Of a stretch of DNA of 37,002 bases, positions 20,539 to 28,207 are shown piece by piece; positions within the stretch are counted from its first letter, which is position 1; each line of letters begins with the position of its first letter. The notes under the pieces were generated by a model, which was not told where the DNA came from, did not search any database, and saw only the letters and a list, made by a program, of their open reading frames with translations. The stretch covers positions 1-37,002 of the forward strand of contig NZ_JADEUF010000028.1 in the NCBI RefSeq assembly GCF_015163655.1. Reading direction: 5' to 3'. The position numbers and the translations under genes are program-made. This DNA comes from Xenorhabdus griffiniae (lineage in GTDB: Bacteria > Pseudomonadota > Gammaproteobacteria > Enterobacterales > Enterobacteriaceae).

Positions 20539-21102
20539 ATGGAAATTATGATCACGATTATAATATTTTTCTTCTTTTTTATCAGTGGGATAATCGGGGG
20601 GATCCGTCTCTATAACAGATTAGTTTTACTACGTAATAACGTTGATAATGCTTTCGCCAATATCGACGTTATATTGAAGCAACAGGCAGAGCAGATACCC
20701 GCTTTAATCGCTATCGTTTCCAAAGCGATGTCCCATGAGCGAGGGATCTTTACAACGCTCAGTGCTGCCCACCAGAATTACCTAAATTCTGGTTCTCTGC
20801 CTGAAAAAATTCATGCCTCCAATCAGATGGAACAGGCATTGAAAACCGTCATAGCCATCTCAGAAAATTATCCTATGCTGATTTCCGGTGAGAATTTTAT
20901 TGAACTCCAGAAAACAGTCAGCAACGTAGAAGATAAACTTGCACGCCGACGTGAAAGTTTTAACGATGCTGTGACAACTTACAACATTGGTATTCAAGTT
21001 TTTCCGGCACTCATTGTCGCAAGAGCGCTGAAATACCAACCTCTTCCTCTGTTAGAAATTTCGGCAGAAGAGAAGAAATATAACGGCATTCGGTTTGAAT
21101 AA
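20539..21102 (+). CDS. LemA family membrane-anchored protein (first copy)
   Basis: A 187-residue LemA-family protein: one N-terminal transmembrane helix rich in Ile and Phe (about 3-22), then an extended helical domain. The family core is visible as D-N-A-F-A-N-I-D-V-I-L-K-Q-Q-A-E-Q-I-P-A-L (about 37-57), with A-R-R-R-E-S-F-N-D-A-V-T-T-Y-N near residues 138-152. LemA proteins have no established enzymatic activity. Start is supported by AAGGA at 20525-20529. It heads a five-gene plus-strand operon and shares clear similarity with the third gene (21891), so the two are tandem paralogues split by a GIDE-domain gene. Confidence 0.85.
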   Translation: MEIMITIIIFFFFFISGIIGGIRLYNRLVLLRNNVDNAFANIDVILKQQAEQIPALIAIVSKAMSHERGIFTTLSAAHQNYLNSGSLPEKIHASNQMEQALKTVIAISENYPMLISGENFIELQKTVSNVEDKLARRRESFNDAVTTYNIGIQVFPALIVARALKYQPLPLLEISAEEKKYNGIRFE

Positions 21103-21137
21103 TTTGTTTGTATCAAGACAGGTAACTAAATTAACTA

Positions 21138-21878
21138 ATGACTTCTATAACCTACAGTACGAATTATTTAGATAATTCCATCACTTTCGGACTGTGTGCC
21201 GGATTTTTCATCATAATCGGTTTTTTGATATGGCGACAAAAAACCCCAAAAAAACAATTCTTCAAACTTCAGCAAATGCTTCCTACTTCTAAAATCGGCT
21301 CAATGGCGATGGGTTTAGTGGAAGTGCAAGGTACAGCAATTGCTGAAAAACAAAAATTGCGCACCGCGCCACTGAGTAAAAGAAGATGCATTGCTTACCA
21401 CTATACCGTACATCAAGAAACTAAAAATTCAGAAGGAAAGAAATACTACAAAACAATCACTGATCAAACCCAATGTGCACCTTTCAAAATTCAGGATGAG
21501 ACAGGTTCAGCGTCTGTGATTACTGACGATCTATCACTGGTTTCCCTGCCCCCTACCTGCAAATATGAAAAGGGAAATATGCGCTATGTTGAACGGGCAA
21601 TCTTCAACCATGATACCATTATGTTAATTGGCGCAGCCGCTGAAAAAGCTAACCAGATCGTGATCCAGAAAGACATCGAAAACGATATTTTGGCCGCAGC
21701 CCCGATCAAGTCCGTTAAACATTGGAATAAACACTATCCACTGAAGAAATCTGCCTTAACATTTATCATGATAGCCGTATTTCTGAGTGCAATTGTGCTA
21801 ACCATTCCATACGAATATAACGGGCAATCACTAACACTGATGTTTAATAAATCACCATTATTCAGTTGGCTGTTTTAA
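21138..21878 (+). CDS. GIDE-domain (MULAN-like) membrane protein
   Basis: A 246-residue protein with transmembrane helices near residues 13-32 and 206-227 enclosing a domain resembling the GIDE domain of mitochondrial MULAN-type E3 ligases. Visible features include G-L-V-E-V-Q-G-T-A, R-R-C-I-A-Y-H-Y-T-V-H-Q, D-E-T-G-S-A-S-V-I-T-D-D, and Y-V-E-R-A-I-F-N-H-D-T-I-M-L-I-G-A-A. No RING finger is present (no zinc-binding Cys/His cluster), as in other bacterial members, so ligase activity is not expected. GIDE and LemA genes are often adjacent in bacteria. Function unknown; a structural or membrane-stress role is inference. It lies 35 bases after lemA copy 1 and 12 before copy 2. Confidence 0.75.
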   Translation: MTSITYSTNYLDNSITFGLCAGFFIIIGFLIWRQKTPKKQFFKLQQMLPTSKIGSMAMGLVEVQGTAIAEKQKLRTAPLSKRRCIAYHYTVHQETKNSEGKKYYKTITDQTQCAPFKIQDETGSASVITDDLSLVSLPPTCKYEKGNMRYVERAIFNHDTIMLIGAAAEKANQIVIQKDIENDILAAAPIKSVKHWNKHYPLKKSALTFIMIAVFLSAIVLTIPYEYNGQSLTLMFNKSPLFSWLF

Positions 21879-21890
21879 TAGGGAAAGTCC

Positions 21891-22433
21891 ATGAACCCCC
21901 TTATGATCGCAACTTTTATCATTATTATTTTGTCGGTTTTGTTGTTCTATTATTTGAATGATATTTACAATAAGGTTGTTACGCTGAAAAATTACACCGA
22001 AAAAGCCTTTGCCAATATTGATGTATTGCTAAAACAGCGGGCAGATGAAATTCCTGGATTATTAAGGATTACCGAACAGGCTATGTCGCACCAAAAAGCA
22101 TTGCTGTTGGAACTCGCAGAGCTAAGAGAGCATTACTTTGCCAGCCCATATATTAATCAAAAGATAGAGATTAACAATAAAATCACCCACGTTTTACAAA
22201 ATATAAATTTATTAATAGAAAACTACCCTCACTTACAGGCACTAAAAAACCTGCATAAATTGCAAAATCGGATAGCTTCACTGGAAAACAAAATCGCTGA
22301 TCGCCGTGAATTTTTTAATGAAAGTGTCGCTCTCTATAATACTGGCATCCAAACCTTCCCTAATTTGATATTTGCTAAAATATTAGGTTATCAGCCACGA
22401 ACTATGCTTGATATCAGTATCACTGATGAATAA
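21891..22433 (+). CDS. LemA family membrane-anchored protein (second copy)
   Basis: A 180-residue LemA paralogue of the gene at 20539. It has an N-terminal transmembrane helix (about 3-22), then K-A-F-A-N-I-D-V-L-L-K-Q-R-A-D-E-I-P-G-L aligned to the first copy, and A-D-R-R-E-F-F-N-E-S-V-A-L-Y-N-T-G-I-Q-T-F-P near the C-terminus. AGGGAAA at 21881-21887 is its ribosome site, 12 bases after the GIDE-gene stop. Two LemA proteins in one operon suggests a hetero-oligomer or specialised partners; that is inference. Confidence 0.85.
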   Translation: MNPLMIATFIIIILSVLLFYYLNDIYNKVVTLKNYTEKAFANIDVLLKQRADEIPGLLRITEQAMSHQKALLLELAELREHYFASPYINQKIEINNKITHVLQNINLLIENYPHLQALKNLHKLQNRIASLENKIADRREFFNESVALYNTGIQTFPNLIFAKILGYQPRTMLDISITDE

Positions 22434-22442
22434 GGAAATCTC

Positions 22443-22832
22443 ATGCTAACTATCCCTTTTGATCTATTTGGTTTTGCCAACATGGTGGAAAAAGAACCTG
22501 GATATGTCATTGCCATATCAACCTTTGGCTTGTTTATTCCTTTCTTCATATTCGCTATATTGCAGAAAATCCCTCCATTAAAGACCTTCTCTAATATTAT
22601 CTTGGGAACTCTTGCATTATCACTTTTTCCAAATTTAATTGTATCGATATCTCTACTCGTTTTAAATATCAAAGGAATACACTCGTTCTTTATTTGCGTG
22701 ATTGTTATTCTGAATTGTTTTTTATTTGTCCTTTTTAATTATAATCAGTTAGCAGATTATATTAATTCATTTTCACCTGATCATAATCAGAAAATAGTTG
22801 GTAAGAAACGCGGTAAAAAGCAAGGTAGATAA
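22443..22832 (+). CDS. Small membrane protein with basic tail, unknown function
   Basis: I do not recognise the family. The 129 residues contain three strongly hydrophobic segments (about 20-42, 51-74, 81-100) and end in a very basic tail (G-K-K-R-G-K-K-Q-G-R) that would sit in the cytoplasm by the positive-inside rule. ATG at 22443 follows the second LemA gene by nine bases, with AAGGAAA at 22431-22437 overlapping its stop, so it belongs to the operon. A signal peptide is unlikely. It may be an adaptor or scaffold for the neighbouring membrane proteins. Confidence 0.65.
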   Translation: MLTIPFDLFGFANMVEKEPGYVIAISTFGLFIPFFIFAILQKIPPLKTFSNIILGTLALSLFPNLIVSISLLVLNIKGIHSFFICVIVILNCFLFVLFNYNQLADYINSFSPDHNQKIVGKKRGKKQGR

Positions 22833-22855
22833 CCCATCAGTAAGGGCGAGCATGT

Positions 22856-22913
22856 TCCCTGTTATGATAGGCAAAAAGTATCTTGGTAAGCCATTTCCAA
22901 TTCTCAACAGGGA
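22856..22913 (+). promoter_or_regulatory. Inverted repeat that could mask the rhomboid ribosome site
   Basis: TCCCTGTT (22856-22863) is the exact complement of AACAGGGA (22906-22913), which includes most of the GGGAG ribosome site (22910-22914) of the rhomboid gene. Pairing in mRNA would occlude initiation, a possible translational control. The stem is only 8 bp with a 42-base loop, so this is tentative. Confidence 0.3.
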
Positions 22914-22920
22914 GACAATG

Positions 22921-23481
22921 ATGGCAGTATGGTTTAAGCAACGCCTTTATATGCTAATAGGGTTAGCATCAATTCTTGTCATCATCCAGTTGCTTAATGC
23001 CCTAACCGATGGATCATTAACTTATCTCGGTATTATTCCCCGTGATGTTCGGGGATTGATAGGTATTCCCCTATCTCCTTTCCTGCATGGCAGTTGGGGA
23101 CATTTATTCAGCAACCTTCCTGTATTATTGGCATTAAGTGCATTATTGATGATCCATTCCATCCGTTATTATGTTATTGCCAGTCTGTTTATTATCTTTA
23201 CAGAAGGAATTCTGGTCTGGTTATTTGGCCGCACCGCTATTCATATCGGTGCCAGCGGCTGGGTTTTTGGCCTGTGGGGATTATTGCTGGCTAATGCTTA
23301 TTTCCTGAAGCGAATAAAAGATCTCTTCTTTGCACTTCTGGTGCTTATCTACTACAAAGGAATTGCCTTCGGTTTGTTACCATGGCAAGAATACATTTCA
23401 ACCGAAGGACATATTTTTGGCGCTATCTCAGGGATAGTTTTCTCTTGGATGACCAAAAAGTGGCTCATCACAAATCGTTAG
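22921..23481 (+). CDS. Rhomboid family intramembrane serine protease
   Basis: A 186-residue polytopic membrane protein with the rhomboid catalytic signature. H-G-S-W-G-H-L-F-S-N (56-65) lies before the second core helix, and the nucleophile motif G-A-S-G has Ser112. The general-base His is His164 in E-G-H-I-F-G-A. Hydrophobic segments number about six. Start: GGGAG at 22910-22914 fits the ATG at 22921 (another is at 22918); an upstream in-frame extension to 22852 lacks a good ribosome site. Rhomboids cleave transmembrane substrates within the bilayer. The substrate is unknown, but the operon partners (two LemA, one GIDE protein, a small membrane protein) are all membrane-anchored and are obvious candidates. 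Shorter than E. coli GlpG and lacking its N-terminal cytoplasmic domain. Confidence 0.85.
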   Translation: MAVWFKQRLYMLIGLASILVIIQLLNALTDGSLTYLGIIPRDVRGLIGIPLSPFLHGSWGHLFSNLPVLLALSALLMIHSIRYYVIASLFIIFTEGILVWLFGRTAIHIGASGWVFGLWGLLLANAYFLKRIKDLFFALLVLIYYKGIAFGLLPWQEYISTEGHIFGAISGIVFSWMTKKWLITNR

Positions 23482-23488
23482 TTAAAAT

Positions 23489-24937
23489 TTACTTCCATCG
23501 TAATGCCGTATCATTAATAGATTGCCCAAGTATCTCTTTATCCTTTTTATAATCATGTGAAACATACCAATTTTGGCTACGTCCCTGACGAGGAAGACCA
23601 GATTCACCACGTCTCACATAACCTGAACGCAAGGCACCAAAAATATGCTCATTAACCACAACTTCATCGGGTTGCGCATGTGGTGTAACAATCTTGGCAT
23701 GGCGGCGATCCATCTCATTTAACAAACGACAAATATATTCGGCTGAGAGATCAATTTTTAATGTCCAGGCATTATTGATATAGCCAACCAGATAAGCAAA
23801 ATTAGGAATATCCTGTACCAATGTTCCCTTATATAACAATTGGCTATGACTTTGTGGCTTCTGTCCATCAATAAAAAGTTCTATTCCCCCCATAAGATGT
23901 AATTTCAGCCCCGTCGCTGTCACTATGATATCTGCGGGTAATTCCTTACCAGATTGCAACAAAATACCATTTGCAGTAATACGTTCAATCTGATCGGTAA
24001 CGATAGACGCTTTGCCTTCTTTCAGTACCTTAAACAGATTACTGTCGGGAACAAAACACAATCGTTCATCCCATGGCATGTACTTTGGCGTCAAGTGTTT
24101 CATGTCAAAATCAGAACCAACCTTTCTGTGAGCCAATCCCAATAAAAACGATCTGAGCAAGTTGGGAAAATATCGACTTATCTTATACAACGAACTGAAA
24201 AATAAGATATTGCGATTTTTACTTAACGTATAAATCCAACGTTGGGGAATAATGCCCTTTAGCAATTCTGCAATCTTATCCCTTCCAGGTATTGATAAAA
24301 TGTAGCTAGGAGAACGCTGTAGCATGGTGATATGTTCAGTATCGTTAGCCATTGCCGGCAGTAAAGTGACCGCGGTTGCGCCACTTCCAATCACAACGAC
24401 TCGCTTTCCTTTATAGTCCAATTCTTCGGGCCAATATTGAGGATGAATGATTGGGCCGTTGAAATCTTCAAGACCAGGAAATTTGGGTAAATGAGGTTCA
24501 TCATAGTTGTAGTAACCTGTCGCCATGATAAGAAAATGGCAGGTAAATTGCCGTATTTCTTCAGTGGCTTCATCAATTGCAGTAATAGTCCATTGGCAAG
24601 TTTCATTTGACCAGTCAGTTTGAGTGATTTTCAACCCGAACTGTATTTTCTTATCAACATCATATTCTGTTGCTACTGAATGGAGATAGCGCCTAATTGA
24701 AGGTCCATCAGCAAAAATACTGGTATCTGTCCAAGGACGGAATTTATAGCCGTAGCTCATCATATCCGAATCTGTACGAATACCTGGATAGCGAAATAAA
24801 TCCCAAGTTCCCCCTATATTATGGCGACGTTCTAAGATCCCCACTTTTTTATTGGGACATTCCCTTGCCAAATGACACGCCATACCAATACCAGAAACTC
24901 CAGCGCCTATGATTAAAACATCATAATGATTACTCAT
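23489..24937 (-). CDS. Flavin-dependent monooxygenase, Baeyer-Villiger type
   Basis: A 482-residue class B flavoprotein monooxygenase. FAD-binding G-A-G-V-S-G is at 11-16, NADPH-binding G-S-G-A-T-A at 184-189, and between them the fingerprint F-N-G-P-I-I-H-P-Q-Y-W-P (159-170). That fits the F-x-G-x-x-x-H-x-x-x-W-P signature of type I Baeyer-Villiger monooxygenases rather than ordinary FMOs. Such enzymes insert oxygen next to a ketone or oxidise heteroatoms; the substrate is unknown. ATG at 24937 is preferred over an in-frame start at 24988 because AGGAG lies at the right distance and the Rossmann fold then starts at residue 5. It is convergent with the rhomboid operon (seven-base gap) and apparently monocistronic. 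No biosynthetic neighbours are visible. Confidence 0.85.
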   Translation of the reverse strand: MSNHYDVLIIGAGVSGIGMACHLARECPNKKVGILERRHNIGGTWDLFRYPGIRTDSDMMSYGYKFRPWTDTSIFADGPSIRRYLHSVATEYDVDKKIQFGLKITQTDWSNETCQWTITAIDEATEEIRQFTCHFLIMATGYYNYDEPHLPKFPGLEDFNGPIIHPQYWPEELDYKGKRVVVIGSGATAVTLLPAMANDTEHITMLQRSPSYILSIPGRDKIAELLKGIIPQRWIYTLSKNRNILFFSSLYKISRYFPNLLRSFLLGLAHRKVGSDFDMKHLTPKYMPWDERLCFVPDSNLFKVLKEGKASIVTDQIERITANGILLQSGKELPADIIVTATGLKLHLMGGIELFIDGQKPQSHSQLLYKGTLVQDIPNFAYLVGYINNAWTLKIDLSAEYICRLLNEMDRRHAKIVTPHAQPDEVVVNEHIFGALRSGYVRRGESGLPRQGRSQNWYVSHDYKKDKEILGQSINDTALRWK

Positions 24938-24944
24938 GTTGTTT

Positions 24945-25017
24945 CTCCTGCAAAAAGATTCTCTTAACCAGATAAGCGGTTTGTTCAAGATGTCATGTTA
25001 TTTTCTATTTGCAGGAG
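24945..25017. repeat. 10-bp inverted repeat flanking the monooxygenase leader
   Basis: CTCCTGCAAA (24945-24954), the ribosome-site region of the monooxygenase on the minus strand, is exactly inverted as TTTGCAGGAG (25008-25017). The 53-base spacer lies in the promoter/leader region, so this could be an operator or an inverted duplication of a gene start. Confidence 0.4.
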
Positions 25018-25087
25018 CAACCATTTGCATTTATGTGGGGGGAGTATCAGGATGTTAATGATTAGTTATTCAAAAAATGAATAGCTG

Positions 25088-25630
25088 TTACTTTATAGCT
25101 GCCAATAAATCCTGAATTTTTAAAAACATGGGAGTTGTTCTATCTGGTGCAGAAATTCCCAATTCAACAAATCCAAGGAGTGTATAAAATGCAATGGCAT
25201 CAGGATCAGCATCAAAAAATATTCCCTTAATTGGCATCACATTATGAACTTTAATGGCATGCTCTAAAAATTCCCTCATTAAAATATGACCATATCCTTT
25301 CTTTTGATGCTTAACTGATACTCCCAGCATCACCAAACGAACAACAGAAAGGTCACTTGGCATCGAACCGCTTAATACACTACTGAGCCGAGACTTTGCC
25401 AGTGAATAGCCAGTAAAACTACAAACTCCAAGTAATTCACCCGTTTTGGTGTCAATTAGGACCTTGGCAACACAATTTCCATTAGCGACGTTGTTCTTAA
25501 GACTACTGCGAACGTAACGATTAATAACATGATTGCCACAATCAAAGGCTTTTTGACCCGGATATGTCATATCGCTCTGATAGTTTACACAAATGTATTC
25601 AACCGCGATTTCATTTAGTGGCTTTTCCAT
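25088..25630 (-). CDS. GNAT-family acetyltransferase toxin (TacT/AtaT type)
   Basis: A 180-residue GNAT toxin. Family members acetylate the amino acid on charged tRNAs and block translation. Visible features are the F-D-C-G motif (29-32), the acetyl-CoA-binding loop Q-K-K-G-Y-G (109-114) matching Q/R-x-x-G-x-G, and a C-terminal F-Y pair with Tyr149, the usual catalytic position, before T-L-L-G-F. Its start overlaps the end of the antitoxin gene by 20 bases, the standard order for this toxin-antitoxin class. Apparently intact. The target tRNA cannot be read from sequence. Confidence 0.85.
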   Translation of the reverse strand: MEKPLNEIAVEYICVNYQSDMTYPGQKAFDCGNHVINRYVRSSLKNNVANGNCVAKVLIDTKTGELLGVCSFTGYSLAKSRLSSVLSGSMPSDLSVVRLVMLGVSVKHQKKGYGHILMREFLEHAIKVHNVMPIKGIFFDADPDAIAFYTLLGFVELGISAPDRTTPMFLKIQDLLAAIK

Positions 25631-25916
25631 CTTTTTTCTTTCTCATCAAAGCACATAAAGCAAGTGTTGGAGATGAGGGTTCAGAAATCAATACATTCAA
25701 GGTACGCCAGTTTTCTTCATCTAACTCACGGCGTTTTTGATTTTCCAAAACTTCTTCAGCTCGTTCGAAAGCTGTGTTCAAGATAAAAGCACTTAAATCA
25801 ACCCCAGCAACCTGCGCAGCCTGACGTAAGATTTCTTTTAGCTCGGTGCTGGTTTTTAACTCTATGCGCGCATTTTTAGCCGCTTTGAGCGTTTTTTCCA
25901 CTGATATCGTTGCCAT
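25611..25916 (-). CDS. DUF1778 ribbon-helix-helix antitoxin (TacA/AtaR type)
   Basis: A 101-residue antitoxin. The N-terminal ribbon-helix-helix DNA-binding domain is R-I-E-L-K-T-S-T-E-L-K-E-I-L-R-Q-A-A and on to about residue 50. A charged C-terminal segment (about 60-101) would wrap the toxin. It has a good ribosome site (AGGAG nine bases before the ATG at 25916). Family members neutralise the GNAT toxin and, with it, repress their own promoter. Confidence 0.87.
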   Translation of the reverse strand: MATISVEKTLKAAKNARIELKTSTELKEILRQAAQVAGVDLSAFILNTAFERAEEVLENQKRRELDEENWRTLNVLISEPSSPTLALCALMRKKKDGKATK

Positions 25917-25998
25917 TCCAAGTCACTCCTGTTGTTTGATAATTACCATTTCTTACTCGTTTGTAGTGATAGCTTTCGTGCATATATTGTACTGATGG

Positions 25999-26027
25999 AA
26001 GATAGCATTTAGTGGAGATAGATGCAA
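25999..26027 (-). promoter_or_regulatory. Candidate promoter of the toxin-antitoxin operon
   Basis: On the minus strand TTGCAT (26027-26022) and TATCTT (26004-25999) are spaced by 17 bases and read toward the antitoxin gene about 80 bases downstream. An 11-bp palindrome lies immediately upstream of the -35. Confidence 0.45.
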
Positions 26028-26028
26028 T

Positions 26029-26053
26029 TATGTACGGCTGTAAGCCGTACATA
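26029..26053. repeat. Perfect 11-bp palindromic hairpin upstream of the TA operon
   Basis: TATGTACGGCT (26029-26039) pairs with AGCCGTACATA (26043-26053) around a 3-base loop. It sits just upstream of the candidate antitoxin promoter. It could be an operator for the TacA/TacT complex or a mobile-element hairpin; no T-run follows. Confidence 0.55.
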
Positions 26054-26161
26054 TAAGATGAAAGTTTAACAATTGAGTGGCATTTGCTGGTTTCAACGCC
26101 GTCTAATTGTCGGTTTAGAACTGTTTGAAACCCTCTAAAAATTTGTATTTAATATAAAAAA

Positions 26162-26257
26162 TCAACTAGATATATCTTTCTCTTCAATGATTCGTTGCAT
26201 ACTTTCAATCCAAGAAACCTTAAAGGCGGGGTCGTTTGCAAACAGTTTGAACACCAT
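26162..26257 (-). CDS. 31-codon ORF overlapping the glmS stop codon
   Basis: The glmS stop and the ATG of this frame share one base (TAATG on the minus strand, ATG at 26257-26255), a classic coupling arrangement. It reads [20 protein letters not shown] and ends at TGA 26162-26164 after 31 residues. It could be a small expressed peptide or the truncated stub of a gene lost during insertion of the adjacent accessory DNA. Not recognised. Confidence 0.35.
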   Translation of the reverse strand: MVFKLFANDPAFKVSWIESMQRIIEEKDISS

Positions 26258-28086
26258 TACTCCACCGTCACCGATTTCGCCAAGTTACGTGGCTGATCCA
26301 CATCGGTGCCTTTGATCAAAGCAACATGGTAAGACAGCAATTGCAGTGGCACGGTATAGAAGATCGGTGCGATCAACTCTTCTACATGTGGCAGCGAGAT
26401 GATCTTCATGTTTTCGCTGTTGGTGAAACCGGCATCCTGATCAGCGAAAACATACAACAAACCGCCACGGGCACGAACTTCTTCAATGTTAGATTTCAGT
26501 TTTTCCAGTAGTTCGTTGTTCGGTGCAACGATAATAACCGGCATATCCGCATCAATCAGTGCCAACGGGCCATGTTTCAATTCACCGGCTGCGTAGGCTT
26601 CTGCATGAATGTAGGAGATCTCTTTCAGTTTCAGCGCACCTTCAACCGCGATCGGGTATTGATCGCCACGGCCAAGGAATAGAGCATGATGTTTTTCAGA
26701 GAAATCTTCTGCCAATGCTTCAATCAACTTGTCTTTAGACAACATGCTTTCAATACGGCTTGGCAGAGCATGTAAGGCATGAACAATATCTTGTTCCAGT
26801 GCTGTATCCGCACCTTTCAGACGTCCCATATAAGCCACCAGCATCAGCAATACAGTTAGCTGGGTGGTAAAGGCTTTGGTGGATGCCACGCCAATTTCTG
26901 CCCCTGCTTTGGTCATCAGGGCAAATTCAGATTCACGTACCAAAGAGGAACCGGCAACGTTACAGATGGTCAACGAAGTCAGATAACCGAGTTCTTTGGA
27001 CAAACGCAAGGCAGCCAAGGTATCAGCCGTTTCACCAGATTGGGACAGGGTGATCAGCAGGCTTCCTTTACGACACGCTGGCTTGCGGTAACGGAATTCA
27101 GAAGCAATTTCAACATCACATGGGATACCTGCCAGTGATTCGAACCAGTAACGTGAAACCATGCCTGCATTGTAGGAAGTACCGCAGGCAACGATTTGGA
27201 TATGCTCAACTTGGGACAGTAATTCCGTAGCATTAGCGCCTAGTTCTGACAGATTTACTCGACCATTGCTCAAACGGCTTTCCAATGTGCTTTTGATCGC
27301 CATTGGTTGCTCGTAAATCTCTTTCTGCATGTAATGGCGGTATACACCTTTATCGCCGGCATCGTACTGAACGTTAGATTCAATTTGTTCGCGTTCAACC
27401 GCTTCGCCCTGTACATCAAAGATACGAACGGTACGGCGAGTGATTTCTGCAATATCACCTTCTTCCAGATAAATAAAGCGGCGAGTCACTGGCAGTAATG
27501 CCAATTGGTCAGATGCCAGGAAGTTTTCACCCACACCTAAGCCAATGACCAATGGGCTGCCAGAGCGCGCAGCAACCAGCATATCAGGATAACGGCTGTC
27601 CATAATTACGGTGCCATAAGCGCCACGTAATTGTGGGATCACACGTTGCACCACTTCCAGCAGTGAACCGCCTTGTTGCTGCTCCCAGTGAACAAGATGG
27701 GCAATGGTTTCTGTATCTGTATCAGAAGCGAAGGTGTAACCACGCACTTTTAATTCTTCGCGTAGTTCTTCGTGGTTTTCAATAATGCCATTATGCACAA
27801 CAGCAATATGTTCAGAAACATGAGGATGAGCATTGCGCTCGCTGGGTTCACCGTGAGTCGCCCAACGAGTATGGGCAATCCCTGTTCCACCAATGACAGG
27901 CTGTTTATCTGCTTCATCAGCCAGCATCTGTACTTTACCCACTTCGCGCAGGCGGGTCATGCGGTTTTCACTGTCAACGACAGCCATACCCGCAGAGTCA
28001 TAACCACGATACTCCAGGCGACGAAGACCTTCGATCAGTATTTCTGCAATATCCCGTTGTGCTACTGCACCAACAATTCCACACAT
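26257..28086 (-). CDS. glmS: Glutamine-fructose-6-phosphate aminotransferase (isomerizing)
   Basis: A 609-residue enzyme making glucosamine-6-phosphate from fructose-6-phosphate and glutamine, the first step to UDP-GlcNAc for peptidoglycan and LPS. The nucleophilic Cys is at the mature N-terminus (M-C-G-I-V-G-A), and the class II glutaminase domain extends to about 240. Two SIS sugar-isomerase domains carry C-G-T-S-Y-N-A-G and S-Q-S-G-E-T-A-D-T. The C-terminal tail ends L-A-K-S-V-T-V-E, the E. coli-type active-site lid. It lies downstream of glmU with a terminator-like hairpin between. In enterobacteria the GlmY/GlmZ small RNAs control glmS; no glmS ribozyme is seen here. Confidence 0.98.
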   Translation of the reverse strand: MCGIVGAVAQRDIAEILIEGLRRLEYRGYDSAGMAVVDSENRMTRLREVGKVQMLADEADKQPVIGGTGIAHTRWATHGEPSERNAHPHVSEHIAVVHNGIIENHEELREELKVRGYTFASDTDTETIAHLVHWEQQQGGSLLEVVQRVIPQLRGAYGTVIMDSRYPDMLVAARSGSPLVIGLGVGENFLASDQLALLPVTRRFIYLEEGDIAEITRRTVRIFDVQGEAVEREQIESNVQYDAGDKGVYRHYMQKEIYEQPMAIKSTLESRLSNGRVNLSELGANATELLSQVEHIQIVACGTSYNAGMVSRYWFESLAGIPCDVEIASEFRYRKPACRKGSLLITLSQSGETADTLAALRLSKELGYLTSLTICNVAGSSLVRESEFALMTKAGAEIGVASTKAFTTQLTVLLMLVAYMGRLKGADTALEQDIVHALHALPSRIESMLSKDKLIEALAEDFSEKHHALFLGRGDQYPIAVEGALKLKEISYIHAEAYAAGELKHGPLALIDADMPVIIVAPNNELLEKLKSNIEEVRARGGLLYVFADQDAGFTNSENMKIISLPHVEELIAPIFYTVPLQLLSYHVALIKGTDVDQPRNLAKSVTVE

Positions 28087-28100
28087 TTTGTTTTATTCCC

Positions 28101-28122
28101 AAAAACAGGGCGATGAAGCCCT
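28101..28122 (-). terminator. Terminator-like hairpin in the glmU-glmS gap
   Basis: On the minus strand AGGGC (28122-28118) pairs with GCCCT (28111-28107) around a 6-base loop, followed by GTTTTT. It lies about 20 bases before the glmS start, where it may attenuate read-through from glmU or be part of the regulated glmS leader. A second small hairpin (CGGC/GCCG, about 28149-28159) lies upstream. Confidence 0.5.
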
Positions 28123-28207
28123 TTTATGTCGCCAACCTGATTGCGTTTCGGCTTTGCCGTCCCCGAGCTTTGTAGAGATGGGGATTTTTATTATGGATAT
28201 ATCTTAA

